Shown: positions 28,550-37,887, counted from the stretch's first letter. The stretch is 64,000 nt of DNA from Chitinophaga sp. LS1 (GCF_034274695.1 NZ_CP128362.1:7442501-7506500), one strand, 5' to 3'. Numbers and translations are program-made. The notes: generated by a model not told the origin, from the sequence alone.

Positions 28550-28798
28550 ATGAATGAAGAATGTTTAGTTGAGCAATTGGCACCTGTCATAATGATGAGC
28601 CAAAACCGCCAGGAAGAAAAGGACCGGATGAGAAATGAAAATGATTACCTGATCAATATGAAATCTGAAATCGTAATTCGAAGCCTGGATCAGAAGATGG
28701 ACTTATTATTGAGGGAACAAATTAAAACCCTTTACGACATGCAGGTAGAACAAATTGCGCTGCTTCAGAAATTAACTGCAAATGTAGAAAAGGAATGA
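28550..28798 (+). pseudogene. C-terminal remnant of a DUF1003 membrane protein
   Basis: 82 residues. From LAPVIMMSQNRQEEKDRMR (residues 10-28) onward it matches the cytoplasmic C-terminal part of DUF1003 proteins, including NDYLINMKSE and a coiled-coil tail. Full-length members place two transmembrane helices and a longer N-terminal part before APVIMMSQNRQE; both helices are missing. The first residues, MNEECLV, may come from the original N-terminus, which would make this an internal in-frame deletion, or they may be unrelated. The frame is open and a terminator follows, so a soluble fragment could be expressed. Confidence 0.65.
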
Positions 28799-28836
28799 TA
28801 CTGCGCTGAGTACTTCATCAACGCAGAAATAGCAAA

Positions 28837-28871
28837 GGGGGCATCTCAAAACTTCGAGACGCCCCCTTTTT
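28837..28871 (+). terminator. Terminator after the DUF1003 remnant
   Basis: 11-bp stem GGGGGCATCTC with GAGACGCCCCC (one mismatch), 8-base loop and five T residues, about 40 bp after the stop. Its 3' half lies inside copy 2 of the dispersed repeat. It may also stop transcription arriving from the M13 peptidase gene on the other strand. Confidence 0.85.
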
Positions 28872-28942
28872 ATTCGGGTACCAGATGGAGAGAATTCCCG
28901 TACCTGCAATTCTCATGACCTTCCTGTTACTTAAGATACTTC
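28851..28942. repeat. 92-bp dispersed repeat, copy 2
   Basis: Ungapped partner of 15010-15101, 82 of 92 bases identical by hand count. As in copy 1, it starts in a terminator loop and extends about 70 bp past the T tract, directly behind a truncated gene. Confidence 0.85.
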
Positions 28943-29012
28943 GCCTTTATTTTTTGCTAAACGTTAACTTAATTAGCAGACCATGAGGGACAATTTTCGC
29001 ACCTTCCGCAAT

Positions 29013-31028
29013 TTACCAAATCCTGATCCGCTTATTCTCCTCCAGGTACATCTGCTGTCCTGGTTGCACATTAAACGCTGAGTAAAAAGCCGGAATATTC
29101 ATCAGTGGGCCATTTACACGCCAAATGGGTGGAGAATGGGGATCGTTATTGACCCAGTAGCGCAGGTATTCGTCTTTCATTTTCACCCGCCAGATCCTGG
29201 CTATTGAAAAGAAAAATCGCTGATCTGGTGTAAAGCCGCCGATCCTTGTTGTATCCTGGCCTTGTTTGGTCATTTTAAACGCATCATATGCTACGGCAAT
29301 CCCACTTAGGTCTGCTGTATTTTCGCCTACTGTAAGCGCACCTTTTACATGAATGCTGTCTAATACGGTGAATTGGCTGTACAGGTCAATCACCTGTTGT
29401 GTCCTGGCTTTAAACTTCTCATAGTCCTGAGGTGTCCACCAGCTTTTTACATTACCGTCTTTATCAAACTGGGCACCCTGGTCGTCGAACGTATGCGTCA
29501 TTTCATGGCCGATCACCATGCCAATACCACCATAGTTAAGTGCGTCATCCGCGTTGTTATCAAAGTAAGGCGGTTGCAGAATGCCGGCGGGGAACACAAT
29601 TTCGTTGGCGTAAGGATTGTTATAAGCAGTAACAGTGGAAGGTGTAGTGAACCACTCGGTCTTGTCAACTGGCTTACCCAGTTTGGCCAGGTTATATTGG
29701 AAGTTGTTCGCGGCTGCCGATACCACATTTTCAAAATATTTATTCCTCACCACGGTTACATTTTTATATTCGCGCCACTTATCGGGGTATCCGATCTTTT
29801 TGGTGATGGCAAATAATTTCTCCTTGGCTTTTTGTTTGGTGCTGTCACTCATCCAGTCCAGCGAGTCTACCCTATTGGAGAATGCTTTCTGCAGGTTATT
29901 CACAAGCTCCAGCATCCGTGTTTTGGCAGACTCCGGGAAATATAGCTTCGTATATAATTGTCCCAATGCCTGGCCCAGGTAGGCGTCTACAACGCTGGAC
30001 ATGGTCTCGCCGCGTGTTTTTTGCATAGCCTGCCCCGTAAGGGCTTTATTATATTCAAAGGATGAATTTACAAAGGGTTTGCTGAGGTAGTCAGCATAAT
30101 TACTAATATAATTCGCTCTCAGGTATATTTTCCAATCCTCGAGCGGGATCGATTTGAGGAGGGTGTTTAATTTATCATAATAACCTGGCTGGGCTACATC
30201 CAGCGAATCCATGGAAGCACCCAGATGTTGGAAGTAACTCTTCCATCCTATATTAGGTTGTTGCTTATTTAAATCGGCCAGCGCTACCTTATGGAAATTG
30301 TCTTTTATATTCCGCAGTTCAATATTGGTTTTATGTGATGTTGCCAGTTGCTTTTGGATATTGAAAACAAGTGCTGCATTTTTTTGCGCTAACGCAATAT
30401 CGCTTCCCGTCAAATTAAAAAGATCTGAGAGATATTTTTTATATGCTTGTTGTATAGCAACGGTGGCAGTGTCAGTCTTGAAGTAATAATCCCTGTCAGG
30501 CATGCCGATACCAGTTTGATAAATATGCCCCATATTCATGCTACTGTTTTCCTGATCGGGTGAAACCTGAAAATCAATAAGAGATGGGTTTGACAATTTG
30601 GTTTCTTCCACTATGAATGAAAGCATATCAGCAATACTGGTGATGGCATTGATCCGGGATAACCCGGTTTTGAGAGGTTCAAAGCCACGCTGATCGACGG
30701 TATTGGTATCCATTCCGGCAGCAAAGAAATCACCGAGCTTTTGTTCAAGGCTGCCAGCGGGGGCATTACTTTTTGATACGCTATCAAGGATACCCTGTAA
30801 CCTGAGACGTTGCTGATAGTTCATAAACCGGTATGCTCCCACGCCCGACTGGCTAGGTGGTATTTGTGCGGTATCATACCATTTTAGGTTTACATAATTA
30901 TAAAAATTATCGCCAGGCCGGATGGTAGAGTCGATACCTTCAATAGCAATAAAGGGTTTTTCGTTAGTTCGTGGTTGACAGGCAACAAAAGAAACTAAGA
31001 AAACGGATAGAAAGAACCAGTTTTGCAT
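29013..31028 (-). CDS. M13 family (neprilysin-like) zinc metallopeptidase, lipoprotein
   Basis: 671 residues, typical of bacterial PepO/M13 enzymes. Lipobox SFVAC gives lipidated Cys17, so it is envelope-anchored. The N-terminal helical domain (about 30-420) begins with RPGDNFYNYVNLKW. The catalytic domain has the substrate motif VTAYNNPYANEIVFPAGIL, zinc ligands His508 and His512 with Glu509 in HEMTH, and Glu569 in GENTADLSG, the third ligand. It ends in the family's conserved C-terminal Trp (IRIW). It cleaves oligopeptides. It is monocistronic on the minus strand; no partner gene is evident. Confidence 0.94.
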   Translation of the reverse strand: MQNWFFLSVFLVSFVACQPRTNEKPFIAIEGIDSTIRPGDNFYNYVNLKWYDTAQIPPSQSGVGAYRFMNYQQRLRLQGILDSVSKSNAPAGSLEQKLGDFFAAGMDTNTVDQRGFEPLKTGLSRINAITSIADMLSFIVEETKLSNPSLIDFQVSPDQENSSMNMGHIYQTGIGMPDRDYYFKTDTATVAIQQAYKKYLSDLFNLTGSDIALAQKNAALVFNIQKQLATSHKTNIELRNIKDNFHKVALADLNKQQPNIGWKSYFQHLGASMDSLDVAQPGYYDKLNTLLKSIPLEDWKIYLRANYISNYADYLSKPFVNSSFEYNKALTGQAMQKTRGETMSSVVDAYLGQALGQLYTKLYFPESAKTRMLELVNNLQKAFSNRVDSLDWMSDSTKQKAKEKLFAITKKIGYPDKWREYKNVTVVRNKYFENVVSAAANNFQYNLAKLGKPVDKTEWFTTPSTVTAYNNPYANEIVFPAGILQPPYFDNNADDALNYGGIGMVIGHEMTHTFDDQGAQFDKDGNVKSWWTPQDYEKFKARTQQVIDLYSQFTVLDSIHVKGALTVGENTADLSGIAVAYDAFKMTKQGQDTTRIGGFTPDQRFFFSIARIWRVKMKDEYLRYWVNNDPHSPPIWRVNGPLMNIPAFYSAFNVQPGQQMYLEENKRIRIW

Positions 31029-31361
31029 ATGGATTAAATTGGTTGCGAAATGATGATGGATCTTTTATAAAGATATCGTTTCTATCTTATACATCATACA
31101 TTCAGATGCCGGGGCTAGATAAAATTGGGGATGATTCCGGCAATTAAATGTCGTTGGATTTTGTATTTCAGAATCAACAGCTACAACTTTAGAACAGTTG
31201 CCCACGATAAAAACAATCATAGACCAAATTAAACGCTGGGCTGCTTAAGCACCTCACCCACCATTTACTACATAAAAAAGAACACCCGTGTAAGAATACA
31301 CAGGTGTTTACTTAAACCTACAACTGTAATTCAGATCATTTCGGACCTAAAAAAGATTTTA
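31029..31361. other. Spacer between the M13 gene and the RND operon end
   Basis: No gene is supported. It contains the M13 promoter region and the terminator of the RND operon (31274-31308). Confidence 0.5.
31274..31308 (-). terminator. Terminator of the tolC-adaptor-RND operon
   Basis: Read on the minus strand: stem AACACCTGTGTA with TACACGGGTGTT (one mismatch), TTCT loop, then CTTTTTT. It lies 54 bp after the RND stop codon. Confidence 0.8.
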
Positions 31362-34300
31362 TTACGATAATACCTGGTGTGAAGCTAATAAACCTTCACT
31401 TTTAAAAGTTTTAGTTTTACGTTTTTGCAATTTATCTTTTATCATATCCACAACATAATAAGCCATTGGAACTACAAACACTGTCAGTACAAGACTGGAA
31501 CTCAACCCACCTATCAATACCCAGCCAAGACCATTTTTCCATTCAGAACCTGCACCATGTGCTATAGCAATAGGAAACATACCGGCTACCATGGCTACAG
31601 TTGTCATCAGGATCGGGCGGAGCCTTGTTTTCCCGGCATCGATCAGTGCATCAAATGTCGACTCTCCTTCCTGTTTCCTGTGATTGGCAAAATCTACAAT
31701 CAGAATAGCATTCTTTGCTACCAAGCCGAATAACATGATGATTCCAAGCATGGTAAACATACTCATAGATGATTTTGCCAGGTTCAGCGCTAAAAAGGCA
31801 CCAATAAATGACACGGGTATGGAAAACAGCACCACAAATGGATATACAAAGCTATCATACAATGCTACCATTACCAGGTACATCAATACCAGCGCAGCCA
31901 TCATGGCTATCCCCAACGCACCCATTGATTCCTCTTGCCTTTCTGCATCCCCGCTCCATTTCAGATCAACACCCGGAGGCAGCGGATGCTCCTTTAAGGA
32001 TTGCTTTATTATATCGGTCACAATACCAGATGTCACTCCTAATACATTACTTTTCACAGTCACTGCCGTTCTGCGATCTTTCCTTTCCAATACACTCGGC
32101 CCACTTCCCTGCACTACATCTGCAAACTGAGACAACCGGATCTGCTGATTGGCTGTGTTTACAAATACAAGGTTTTTCACATCAGATACATTCTGTCTGT
32201 CAAAATCATCAAACTTGATATTGATATCATACTCATTTGTACCTACCCGGAACTTCGCATCTGTATTTCCGGCATATGCATTTTTCAAGGTACTTCCTAC
32301 TGTATTTATATCCAATCCCAGCTGGGACATTTTATCCCTGTCAATATTTACTTCTACCTGAGGATTACCGTCTTCCACGCTTAACGAAATATCGTTGGTC
32401 CCAGGCATTGCTTCTATCCTGCGTTTCAGCTCACCTGCCGTATTCATCAACAGATCATAGTTTTCCGAACTCAATACGATCTGGATAGGATCTCCCATAT
32501 TTACCATCCCCACCACGCTGGAGCGAATTTTAACACCCGGAAATTTCCTTTCAATTTCATGGCTTTTCTGAATCATATATTGCTCAGTTGTCAACGAGCG
32601 AACAGCTTTATCCACCAGTTTAACTGTCAATTCAGACTTATATTCACTGCCTACTGCTGCCACAGATTGAAGTCCTGAAGTACTGGGCCCTGCTACATTT
32701 GAAAAAACGGATACTACTTCAGGTAATGATAACAGATAATTCTCTATACGCTTTGTAGTCAGATTATTTTGAATGACCGTTGTATTTTTATCATATTCGA
32801 GTTTTAACTGAATTTTCCCCTGGTCCCCACTCGCTACTAACTCACTTCCCAGTATACCCATATTCATAACAACAGCAGTGGCTACAAACAAAAAAATTAC
32901 TATAGCTGTCATTATCAACTTATGATGCAACACCCATTTTAAAGCATTGGTATACCAGTTTGTCAATTGGTGAATAAGCTCCTCAAACCCGATCAGGATC
33001 TTATGCAACCAGTTTTTTTCATTCAGTGTAGTTATTTTTCCAAACCTGGATGCCAACCAGGGAGTGAGCGTATAACAAACGAAGAGGCTGAATAATGTGG
33101 CAATAACAATGGTAAGGGAATACTGCCTTAGCATAGGTGCGATTGTTGTATTGACTAAAGCGATAGGACCAAATACAACCACATCTACCATTGTAATAGC
33201 TAAGGCAGAAAATCCAATTTCCATCCTTCCATCCAGTGCAGCCTGCCTTTTAGGCTTCCCCATATGCAGGTGACGGTGTATATTCTCCAGCACAACGATG
33301 GAATCATCTACCAGTATACCTATTACCAATGAAAGGGCCAGTAATGTCATCAGGTTCAGCGAATATCCCAACAGATACATCAATGTGAATGTTGAAATAA
33401 GAGATGAAGGAATAGCCACCAATACAATTAGTGAATCGCGCAGACTATGCAGGAAAAGAAGCATAATTGTGGCCACCAGTATAATTGCAATCAAAAGGTC
33501 ATGTTCTACCGCTTCAGCAGACTCCATAGTAAAATCTGCAGTATCATCAGCAATGGTAAATTTTACATTTTGTGAAGCATATTTTTTCTGTAACAGGTTT
33601 AATTTGGCTTTCACCTGCTTACTAATTTCAACGGCATTGGCTCCATTCTGCTTTTTGATCAATATACCAATCCCATTGACACCATTATAACGACTCACAG
33701 CCACAGCGTCCTTTACTACATCGCTGACAGTAGCAATATCCTTCAGTTTGATTACACTGCCTGTCACAGGCTGTGCAACCACTAATTCTGAAATTTCAGC
33801 AACAGATGTAAACTTGCCGGTTACCCGAACCGTCATTTGTTGCTGCCGTGTCTTGACTTTTCCCGTAGGAAATTCTGCATTGCCACGATTCACAGCATCT
33901 ACTACCTGCGCAATAGATAATCCATAATAGTCCAGTTTTTCCTTATTAACATTAATCTGAATTTCCCGCTCCTGTCCACCTAAAAGTGTAATTTCTCCGA
34001 CCCCGCCGATCTGTTGAAACTGTGGTTTTATTTCATTTTTTACAATGTCGTAAAATCGGGCATTATCCATCGCAGAGGTGGCCGTTAGCTGCATGATCGG
34101 TTGATCACTGGGAGTGATCTTAGAGATGGAAGGGGTTTTTACATCATCGGGCAGGTCAGACATAATATTATTGATTTTACGCTGCAATTCCTGTTGCTTA
34201 TTATCAATATCAGTGCCCATCGTAAATTCAGCCTGGATAACCGAATTACCCTCCATAGATTGAGATGTCATATTTTTCAATCTGTCTACCCCACTTAATA

Positions 34301-34508
34301 CATCTTCGATTTTCTTCGTTACTGTCTGCTCTACGTTTGTTGGTGTCGCACCCGGATATGACGTAGATACTACCAGTGTAGGCTGGGATATATCCGGCAT
34401 TAGCTCGTAATTCAACATGGTATAACAAAACAATCCACTTCCTATCAGAATGGTAAAGATCACAATGATCATGGAAGGTCTGTCTATCGCTATTTTTGTT
34501 AATGACAT
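31362..34508 (-). CDS. RND efflux pump, inner-membrane transporter (HAE1/AcrB-like)
   Basis: 1048 residues with the RND plan: an N-terminal helix, a large periplasmic porter loop, helices 2-6, a second porter loop and helices 8-12. The proton-relay Asp pair lies in VIGILVDDSIVVLENI (near 398-413) and the second-half helix in LFGLVAKNAILIVDF. It lacks the HME signature seen in the second RND gene of this window, so drugs or hydrophobic compounds are more likely substrates than metals. It is the last gene of a three-gene operon; the adaptor gene ends 10 bp upstream. Control by the nearby TetR protein is inferred from shared operator-like sites. Confidence 0.93.
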   Translation of the reverse strand: MSLTKIAIDRPSMIIVIFTILIGSGLFCYTMLNYELMPDISQPTLVVSTSYPGATPTNVEQTVTKKIEDVLSGVDRLKNMTSQSMEGNSVIQAEFTMGTDIDNKQQELQRKINNIMSDLPDDVKTPSISKITPSDQPIMQLTATSAMDNARFYDIVKNEIKPQFQQIGGVGEITLLGGQEREIQINVNKEKLDYYGLSIAQVVDAVNRGNAEFPTGKVKTRQQQMTVRVTGKFTSVAEISELVVAQPVTGSVIKLKDIATVSDVVKDAVAVSRYNGVNGIGILIKKQNGANAVEISKQVKAKLNLLQKKYASQNVKFTIADDTADFTMESAEAVEHDLLIAIILVATIMLLFLHSLRDSLIVLVAIPSSLISTFTLMYLLGYSLNLMTLLALSLVIGILVDDSIVVLENIHRHLHMGKPKRQAALDGRMEIGFSALAITMVDVVVFGPIALVNTTIAPMLRQYSLTIVIATLFSLFVCYTLTPWLASRFGKITTLNEKNWLHKILIGFEELIHQLTNWYTNALKWVLHHKLIMTAIVIFLFVATAVVMNMGILGSELVASGDQGKIQLKLEYDKNTTVIQNNLTTKRIENYLLSLPEVVSVFSNVAGPSTSGLQSVAAVGSEYKSELTVKLVDKAVRSLTTEQYMIQKSHEIERKFPGVKIRSSVVGMVNMGDPIQIVLSSENYDLLMNTAGELKRRIEAMPGTNDISLSVEDGNPQVEVNIDRDKMSQLGLDINTVGSTLKNAYAGNTDAKFRVGTNEYDINIKFDDFDRQNVSDVKNLVFVNTANQQIRLSQFADVVQGSGPSVLERKDRRTAVTVKSNVLGVTSGIVTDIIKQSLKEHPLPPGVDLKWSGDAERQEESMGALGIAMMAALVLMYLVMVALYDSFVYPFVVLFSIPVSFIGAFLALNLAKSSMSMFTMLGIIMLFGLVAKNAILIVDFANHRKQEGESTFDALIDAGKTRLRPILMTTVAMVAGMFPIAIAHGAGSEWKNGLGWVLIGGLSSSLVLTVFVVPMAYYVVDMIKDKLQKRKTKTFKSEGLLASHQVLS

Positions 34509-34518
34509 AATTACTTGT

Positions 34519-35580
34519 TTAATGATTATTAGGGATCGTCACTTTTGCCCCTTCAAAAAGGTTTACCAGTCCGCCTGTCGCAATGATCTCTCCTTCTTTC
34601 AGTCCACTTTTTGCCTGTACTTCCGTCTCATTGCCCGCCCCATTTTCAATAACCCGGATATGGGCCACACCATTTTCAATTACAAATACTTCCGGTTCTT
34701 TAGATGATCCGATGAGTGCAGATCGCGGAACAGCAATAACAGGAGCATGCCCCGTTTCAGAAAGTTGAATACGACCATACATACCTGCTTTCAGTAAATG
34801 ATCACTATTATTAACAAGGATCTTTAAAGTATAATTATGAGATGCATCCGCCTTTGCACCTACCATATCAACAACACCAATAAACTTTTTATCAGGATAC
34901 ACATCTGTACCAACAGTAATATCCTGGCCTTTTTTGAAAGAAGTAATGTTACCCTCCGGTACATTTATTTCCAGTTTAAGCTGATCGATATTCGTCAACT
35001 CCGCTATCTGGCTACCCGCAGCTACTACAGCTCCCAATTCAAAATTTTTAGCGGTAATGATACCGCTGAATGGGGCTTTGATCGTACACATACTGATTTG
35101 TTTTTCCAGTTGTGCTACCTCCGCTTTACTGGTCATGATCTGTGTGCGTGCATTATCCATTTGCAATTTAGTAACCCCACTGGCAGCACCTTCATACCGT
35201 TGTAGTGTAGATACCGCGTTATCATAACTTGCTTTTGCAGAGGCCAGCTGGGCTTTTAAAAGATCAGTATCTAACTGTGCCAATAAATACCCGGCCGAAA
35301 CAGCATCGCCTTCTTTAATATTGATAGTAACAACTTTCCCGGCAGTTTCAGAGGAAATACTTACCTCCCTTACAGGTGTAAATGCTCCCAGAAAAGTAGT
35401 ATTCTGAACCATCGATGCCATTCTGATGGTGTCTGCCTGGATGGCGACTCTTTGTTCCGGATCTTTCCTGTATATTTTTTCTTTGACTTCTTCCTGATTA
35501 CCTTTCAATTTGACGATGACAATGACTACAAGGGTTACTATGATCCCCCCGGTAATAGCATATCGGATAATAGCTTTCAT
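34519..35580 (-). CDS. RND periplasmic adaptor (membrane fusion protein)
   Basis: 353 residues. An N-terminal hydrophobic helix (about 8-24) anchors or exports it; there is no lipobox. Then come a biotinyl-lipoyl half (KVVTINIKEGDAVSAGYLLAQLD, about 80-102), an alpha-helical hairpin (about 105-145, DNAVSTLQRYEGAASG), the second lipoyl half (IKAPFSGIITAKNFELGAVV) and beta-barrel and membrane-proximal domains. It connects the RND pump to the TolC-like channel. It is the second gene of the operon, 10 bp before the pump gene and 13 bp after the tolC-like gene. Confidence 0.93.
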   Translation of the reverse strand: MKAIIRYAITGGIIVTLVVIVIVKLKGNQEEVKEKIYRKDPEQRVAIQADTIRMASMVQNTTFLGAFTPVREVSISSETAGKVVTINIKEGDAVSAGYLLAQLDTDLLKAQLASAKASYDNAVSTLQRYEGAASGVTKLQMDNARTQIMTSKAEVAQLEKQISMCTIKAPFSGIITAKNFELGAVVAAGSQIAELTNIDQLKLEINVPEGNITSFKKGQDITVGTDVYPDKKFIGVVDMVGAKADASHNYTLKILVNNSDHLLKAGMYGRIQLSETGHAPVIAVPRSALIGSSKEPEVFVIENGVAHIRVIENGAGNETEVQAKSGLKEGEIIATGGLVNLFEGAKVTIPNNH

Positions 35581-35593
35581 GTTTTAATAGTAT

Positions 35594-36943
35594 TTATTGA
35601 TTCAGTAAGGTGCCTTGTGCTTTTTTAAGCTCCAGTTCTGCCTGTTTGATGTTGATGATGGCTTTTATATAATTGTTTTGCGCAGTATATAATTCACTTT
35701 GGGAATTGATGACATCAGTAATTTTTGCAATCCCATTCTGATATTGCAGTTTAATATCATCCAGTACTTTTTGTGCAAGGTTCAGGTTTCTTTTCTTGGC
35801 CTGTAAAGTGAGGATATTCGTTTTTAAATCAGCATTCGCGTTAGCCACATTTTTCAGGCTTTGCTGTTTAATTTGTTCGGCTTGTATATCATATTGTTTA
35901 ATGGCGATAGACTTATTCTTTATCTGGTACTTTTTACTAAAACCATCAAAGATGGGTATACTCAAGGCAACCTTGAAAGAAGAAGATGAGTACCATTTAT
36001 CATTCAGGTTGTTAAAAGGATTGGCATTTGAGTAAAAGGCGGATATGCCATAGTTTCCACTTAGCGTGAGAGATGGCAGGTATCCTGCTTTAATATTCTT
36101 ACGTTGAATTTCAGCCAGATGTCTATTTTCAAGCACCTGCAGATAGTCTGTTTTTTTCATAATATCCAGTCCGGGCGGCTCCGGTGAAATAAGAGGCTGA
36201 TTGTCCTCATACTCACTCACGGTTAACTTTGTATCCAGCGGAACATTCATGAATAGTTTCAGCACGTTGTATTCCTTATCAAGGTTATTGGAAGCAGTTT
36301 CAAGGTCAGCCTTTGTATTGTCTCTTGATACAAACAGGCGGTCGACATCAGTTTCAGTCGCCAATCCTGATTTATATTGATCGCTGGTCGATTGTAAGAG
36401 TTCTTCAGTATTAGAGAGGTTTTTGGTTGTCAGTTCAATTTGCTTCAGGATGGTTTGGATATTATAATAAGTAGCTGAAACGTTATATACCAGGTCTTCT
36501 TTGGAGCTTTGAATTTGTAGTTGGTTGATGTTCAGGGAAACTTTTGCAGCCTTAAGGGCGATCAGGGAGGAAGCGTTAAAAATAGTCTGGCTAATATCCA
36601 GGGACCCTGATTTTGTTTGCGGTACGCTAAACTGTGCTGCCTGGTAGGTACCTGGGGTGCCACCGAAAAGATCGGCAGGAATCATTTGCACCGGTACTTT
36701 AAACTGGTATTGATAATATCCACTGGCACTTATGTTTGGCAACAGGCTGCTATAGGCTTGTCCTACATCAGCTTTTGTTTTTTCCAGTCCATATTGGTCG
36801 GATTGTATTTGCAAGCTATTTTTTAATGCAGTATCCAGGCATTGGTTCAATGTAAAAATTTGCTGCGCAGGGGATACTGAAGATACTATTAAACCGGCCG
36901 ACAATAACAACAACCGAAGCGTTCTCCTGTTTTTATTTATCAT
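35594..36943 (-). CDS. TolC-family outer membrane efflux channel
   Basis: 449 residues with a signal peptide (about 1-26, VSPAQ). It has two OEP repeats: FTLNQCLDTALKNSLQIQSD begins the first (about 30-49) and LKAAKVSLNINQLQIQSSKEDLVYNV begins a long helix pair. It forms the trimeric outer-membrane duct for the pump encoded downstream. It is the first gene of the operon. An operator-like palindrome (36936-36953) overlaps the start codon itself, so either the mRNA is nearly leaderless or the repressor blocks initiation directly. No Shine-Dalgarno sequence is seen. Confidence 0.92.
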   Translation of the reverse strand: MINKNRRTLRLLLLSAGLIVSSVSPAQQIFTLNQCLDTALKNSLQIQSDQYGLEKTKADVGQAYSSLLPNISASGYYQYQFKVPVQMIPADLFGGTPGTYQAAQFSVPQTKSGSLDISQTIFNASSLIALKAAKVSLNINQLQIQSSKEDLVYNVSATYYNIQTILKQIELTTKNLSNTEELLQSTSDQYKSGLATETDVDRLFVSRDNTKADLETASNNLDKEYNVLKLFMNVPLDTKLTVSEYEDNQPLISPEPPGLDIMKKTDYLQVLENRHLAEIQRKNIKAGYLPSLTLSGNYGISAFYSNANPFNNLNDKWYSSSSFKVALSIPIFDGFSKKYQIKNKSIAIKQYDIQAEQIKQQSLKNVANANADLKTNILTLQAKKRNLNLAQKVLDDIKLQYQNGIAKITDVINSQSELYTAQNNYIKAIINIKQAELELKKAQGTLLNQ

Positions 36944-36953
36944 TTTTGCTAAA
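36936..36953. promoter_or_regulatory. TetR operator-like site 1, overlapping the tolC start
   Basis: Palindrome with 7-bp arms and 4-base spacer, TTTATCA-TTTT-TGCTAAA. It is the same 18-mer as site 3 in the opposite orientation, and one arm position differs from the perfect site 2. It spans the ATG at 36943-36941. Confidence 0.7.
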
Positions 36954-36963
36954 TTAAATACCT

Positions 36964-36986
36964 AAAAAAAGCGTCTATGTAGACGC
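36964..36986 (-). terminator. Terminator of the TetR gene
   Basis: On the minus strand, 7-bp perfect arms (GCGTCTA/TAGACGC) with a 2-base loop, followed by seven T residues. It separates tetR from the efflux operon, and operator site 2 lies between it and the tetR stop. Confidence 0.7.
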
Positions 36987-37004
36987 ATCGATACGACGTT
37001 TTTA

Positions 37005-37022
37005 TTTAGCATTTTTGCTAAA
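37005..37022. promoter_or_regulatory. TetR operator-like site 2 (perfect palindrome)
   Basis: TTTAGCA-TTTT-TGCTAAA, perfect arms, extendable by one A/T pair each side. It lies 62 bp upstream of the tolC-like start codon, where a promoter for the efflux operon is expected. Confidence 0.75.
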
Positions 37023-37062
37023 TAAAAGGTAAAAAAATAAGTGCCCGGGCACCTATATTTAA

Positions 37063-37665
37063 CTAATTTCTAAAAAGCACCTTTAGCACCAGCTGCTTTC
37101 GTTCTTTAATGAAGATTTGATATTTATGTTCGTCCATTATCATCATTTCCTTAAGCAACGGCTTAGAAATGATTGGATATGCGCATAGTGAAATAACATT
37201 GGCCATGAACTGCTGAGCTGACATATCCGGTATATTTCCCATTTTTATTTCTTCTTTCAGCTCCTTTTCAATATTTACTAATAGGAATTTAACTTCTTCT
37301 GATGCGGGCTTTAGTACATTATGTGCGCCACTATTCACCTCTGTAATGAGAAACATTTCGAGATAAGGATACTTTAAGTTGTTGTCTATAAAGAATTCAA
37401 CAAACTGCCCTATCTTCTCTCTAAATGACATATTGCTTCTAAAAAACAGCTCCCGCATGCGCATATCTATAACAGACAGTGCTTCTTTGAAGACCACCTG
37501 AAGTAATTGCTCCCTTTTTTTAAAATAATAATAAAGAAGGCCCCTATTTACGCCAGCAGCATCAGCAATAGTCTGTGTTTTAGCATGAATATTGCCCTCC
37601 ACGAAAAAAATCCGCATAGCGGTTTCTATAATCAGTCTCTCTGTTTGTGCATCTTTTACCGGCAT
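37063..37665 (-). CDS. TetR/AcrR family repressor, probable regulator of the efflux operon
   Basis: 200 residues from the ATG at 37665; an in-frame TTG one codon earlier is a less likely start. The N-terminal TetR helix-turn-helix contains TIADAAGVNRGLLYYYFKKR (about 30-49). The remaining helices form the ligand-binding and dimer domain, which is diverged, as is usual. It is transcribed in the same direction as the pump operon but has its own terminator. Three copies of the same palindrome lie in its promoter and in front of the tolC-like gene, which fits repression of both and release by a pump substrate. The ligand is unknown. Confidence 0.92.
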   Translation of the reverse strand: MPVKDAQTERLIIETAMRIFFVEGNIHAKTQTIADAAGVNRGLLYYYFKKREQLLQVVFKEALSVIDMRMRELFFRSNMSFREKIGQFVEFFIDNNLKYPYLEMFLITEVNSGAHNVLKPASEEVKFLLVNIEKELKEEIKMGNIPDMSAQQFMANVISLCAYPIISKPLLKEMMIMDEHKYQIFIKERKQLVLKVLFRN

Positions 37666-37721
37666 CAATATTTTTTAATACATGACAAAGATAAGATAGA
37701 TTTTTAATGCTCCAACTTTTT

Positions 37722-37739
37722 TTTAGCAAAAATGATAAA
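37722..37739. promoter_or_regulatory. TetR operator-like site 3, upstream of tetR
   Basis: TTTAGCA-AAAA-TGATAAA, 57 bp upstream of the tetR ATG. It is identical to site 1 read on the other strand. The position suits autorepression. Confidence 0.75.
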
Positions 37740-37849
37740 CATAATCTATCAGGCCACTTACTGTCAAATCGTTCTTGATAAGACCATTTGAAAGATTTCA
37801 AGTTTTCTGCAGGCTCCCCGGGACAAGTTTCTAGCCAGCGCTCGGAAAC

Positions 37850-37883
37850 AAGGAAGGTCCATCATTCCTGATGAACCTTCCTT
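37850..37883 (-). terminator. Hairpin after the GH78 gene
   Basis: Long stem with arms AAGGAAGGT/ACCTTCCTT plus an inner CATCA/TGATG, beginning a few bases after the stop codon at 37888. The T tract on the minus strand is short (TTGTTT). Confidence 0.65.
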
Positions 37884-37887
37884 ACAA

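Noticed and set aside
29373..29816. 147-residue frame antisense to the M13 peptidase
   Set aside because: It lies wholly inside the peptidase catalytic region and has no independent support.
37041..37052. Perfect 12-bp palindrome GTGCCCGGGCAC just after tetR
   Set aside because: It could be a short terminator stem (T-rich sequence follows on the minus strand) but has only a 4-bp stem with a CCGG loop; it does not match the TetR operator motif.
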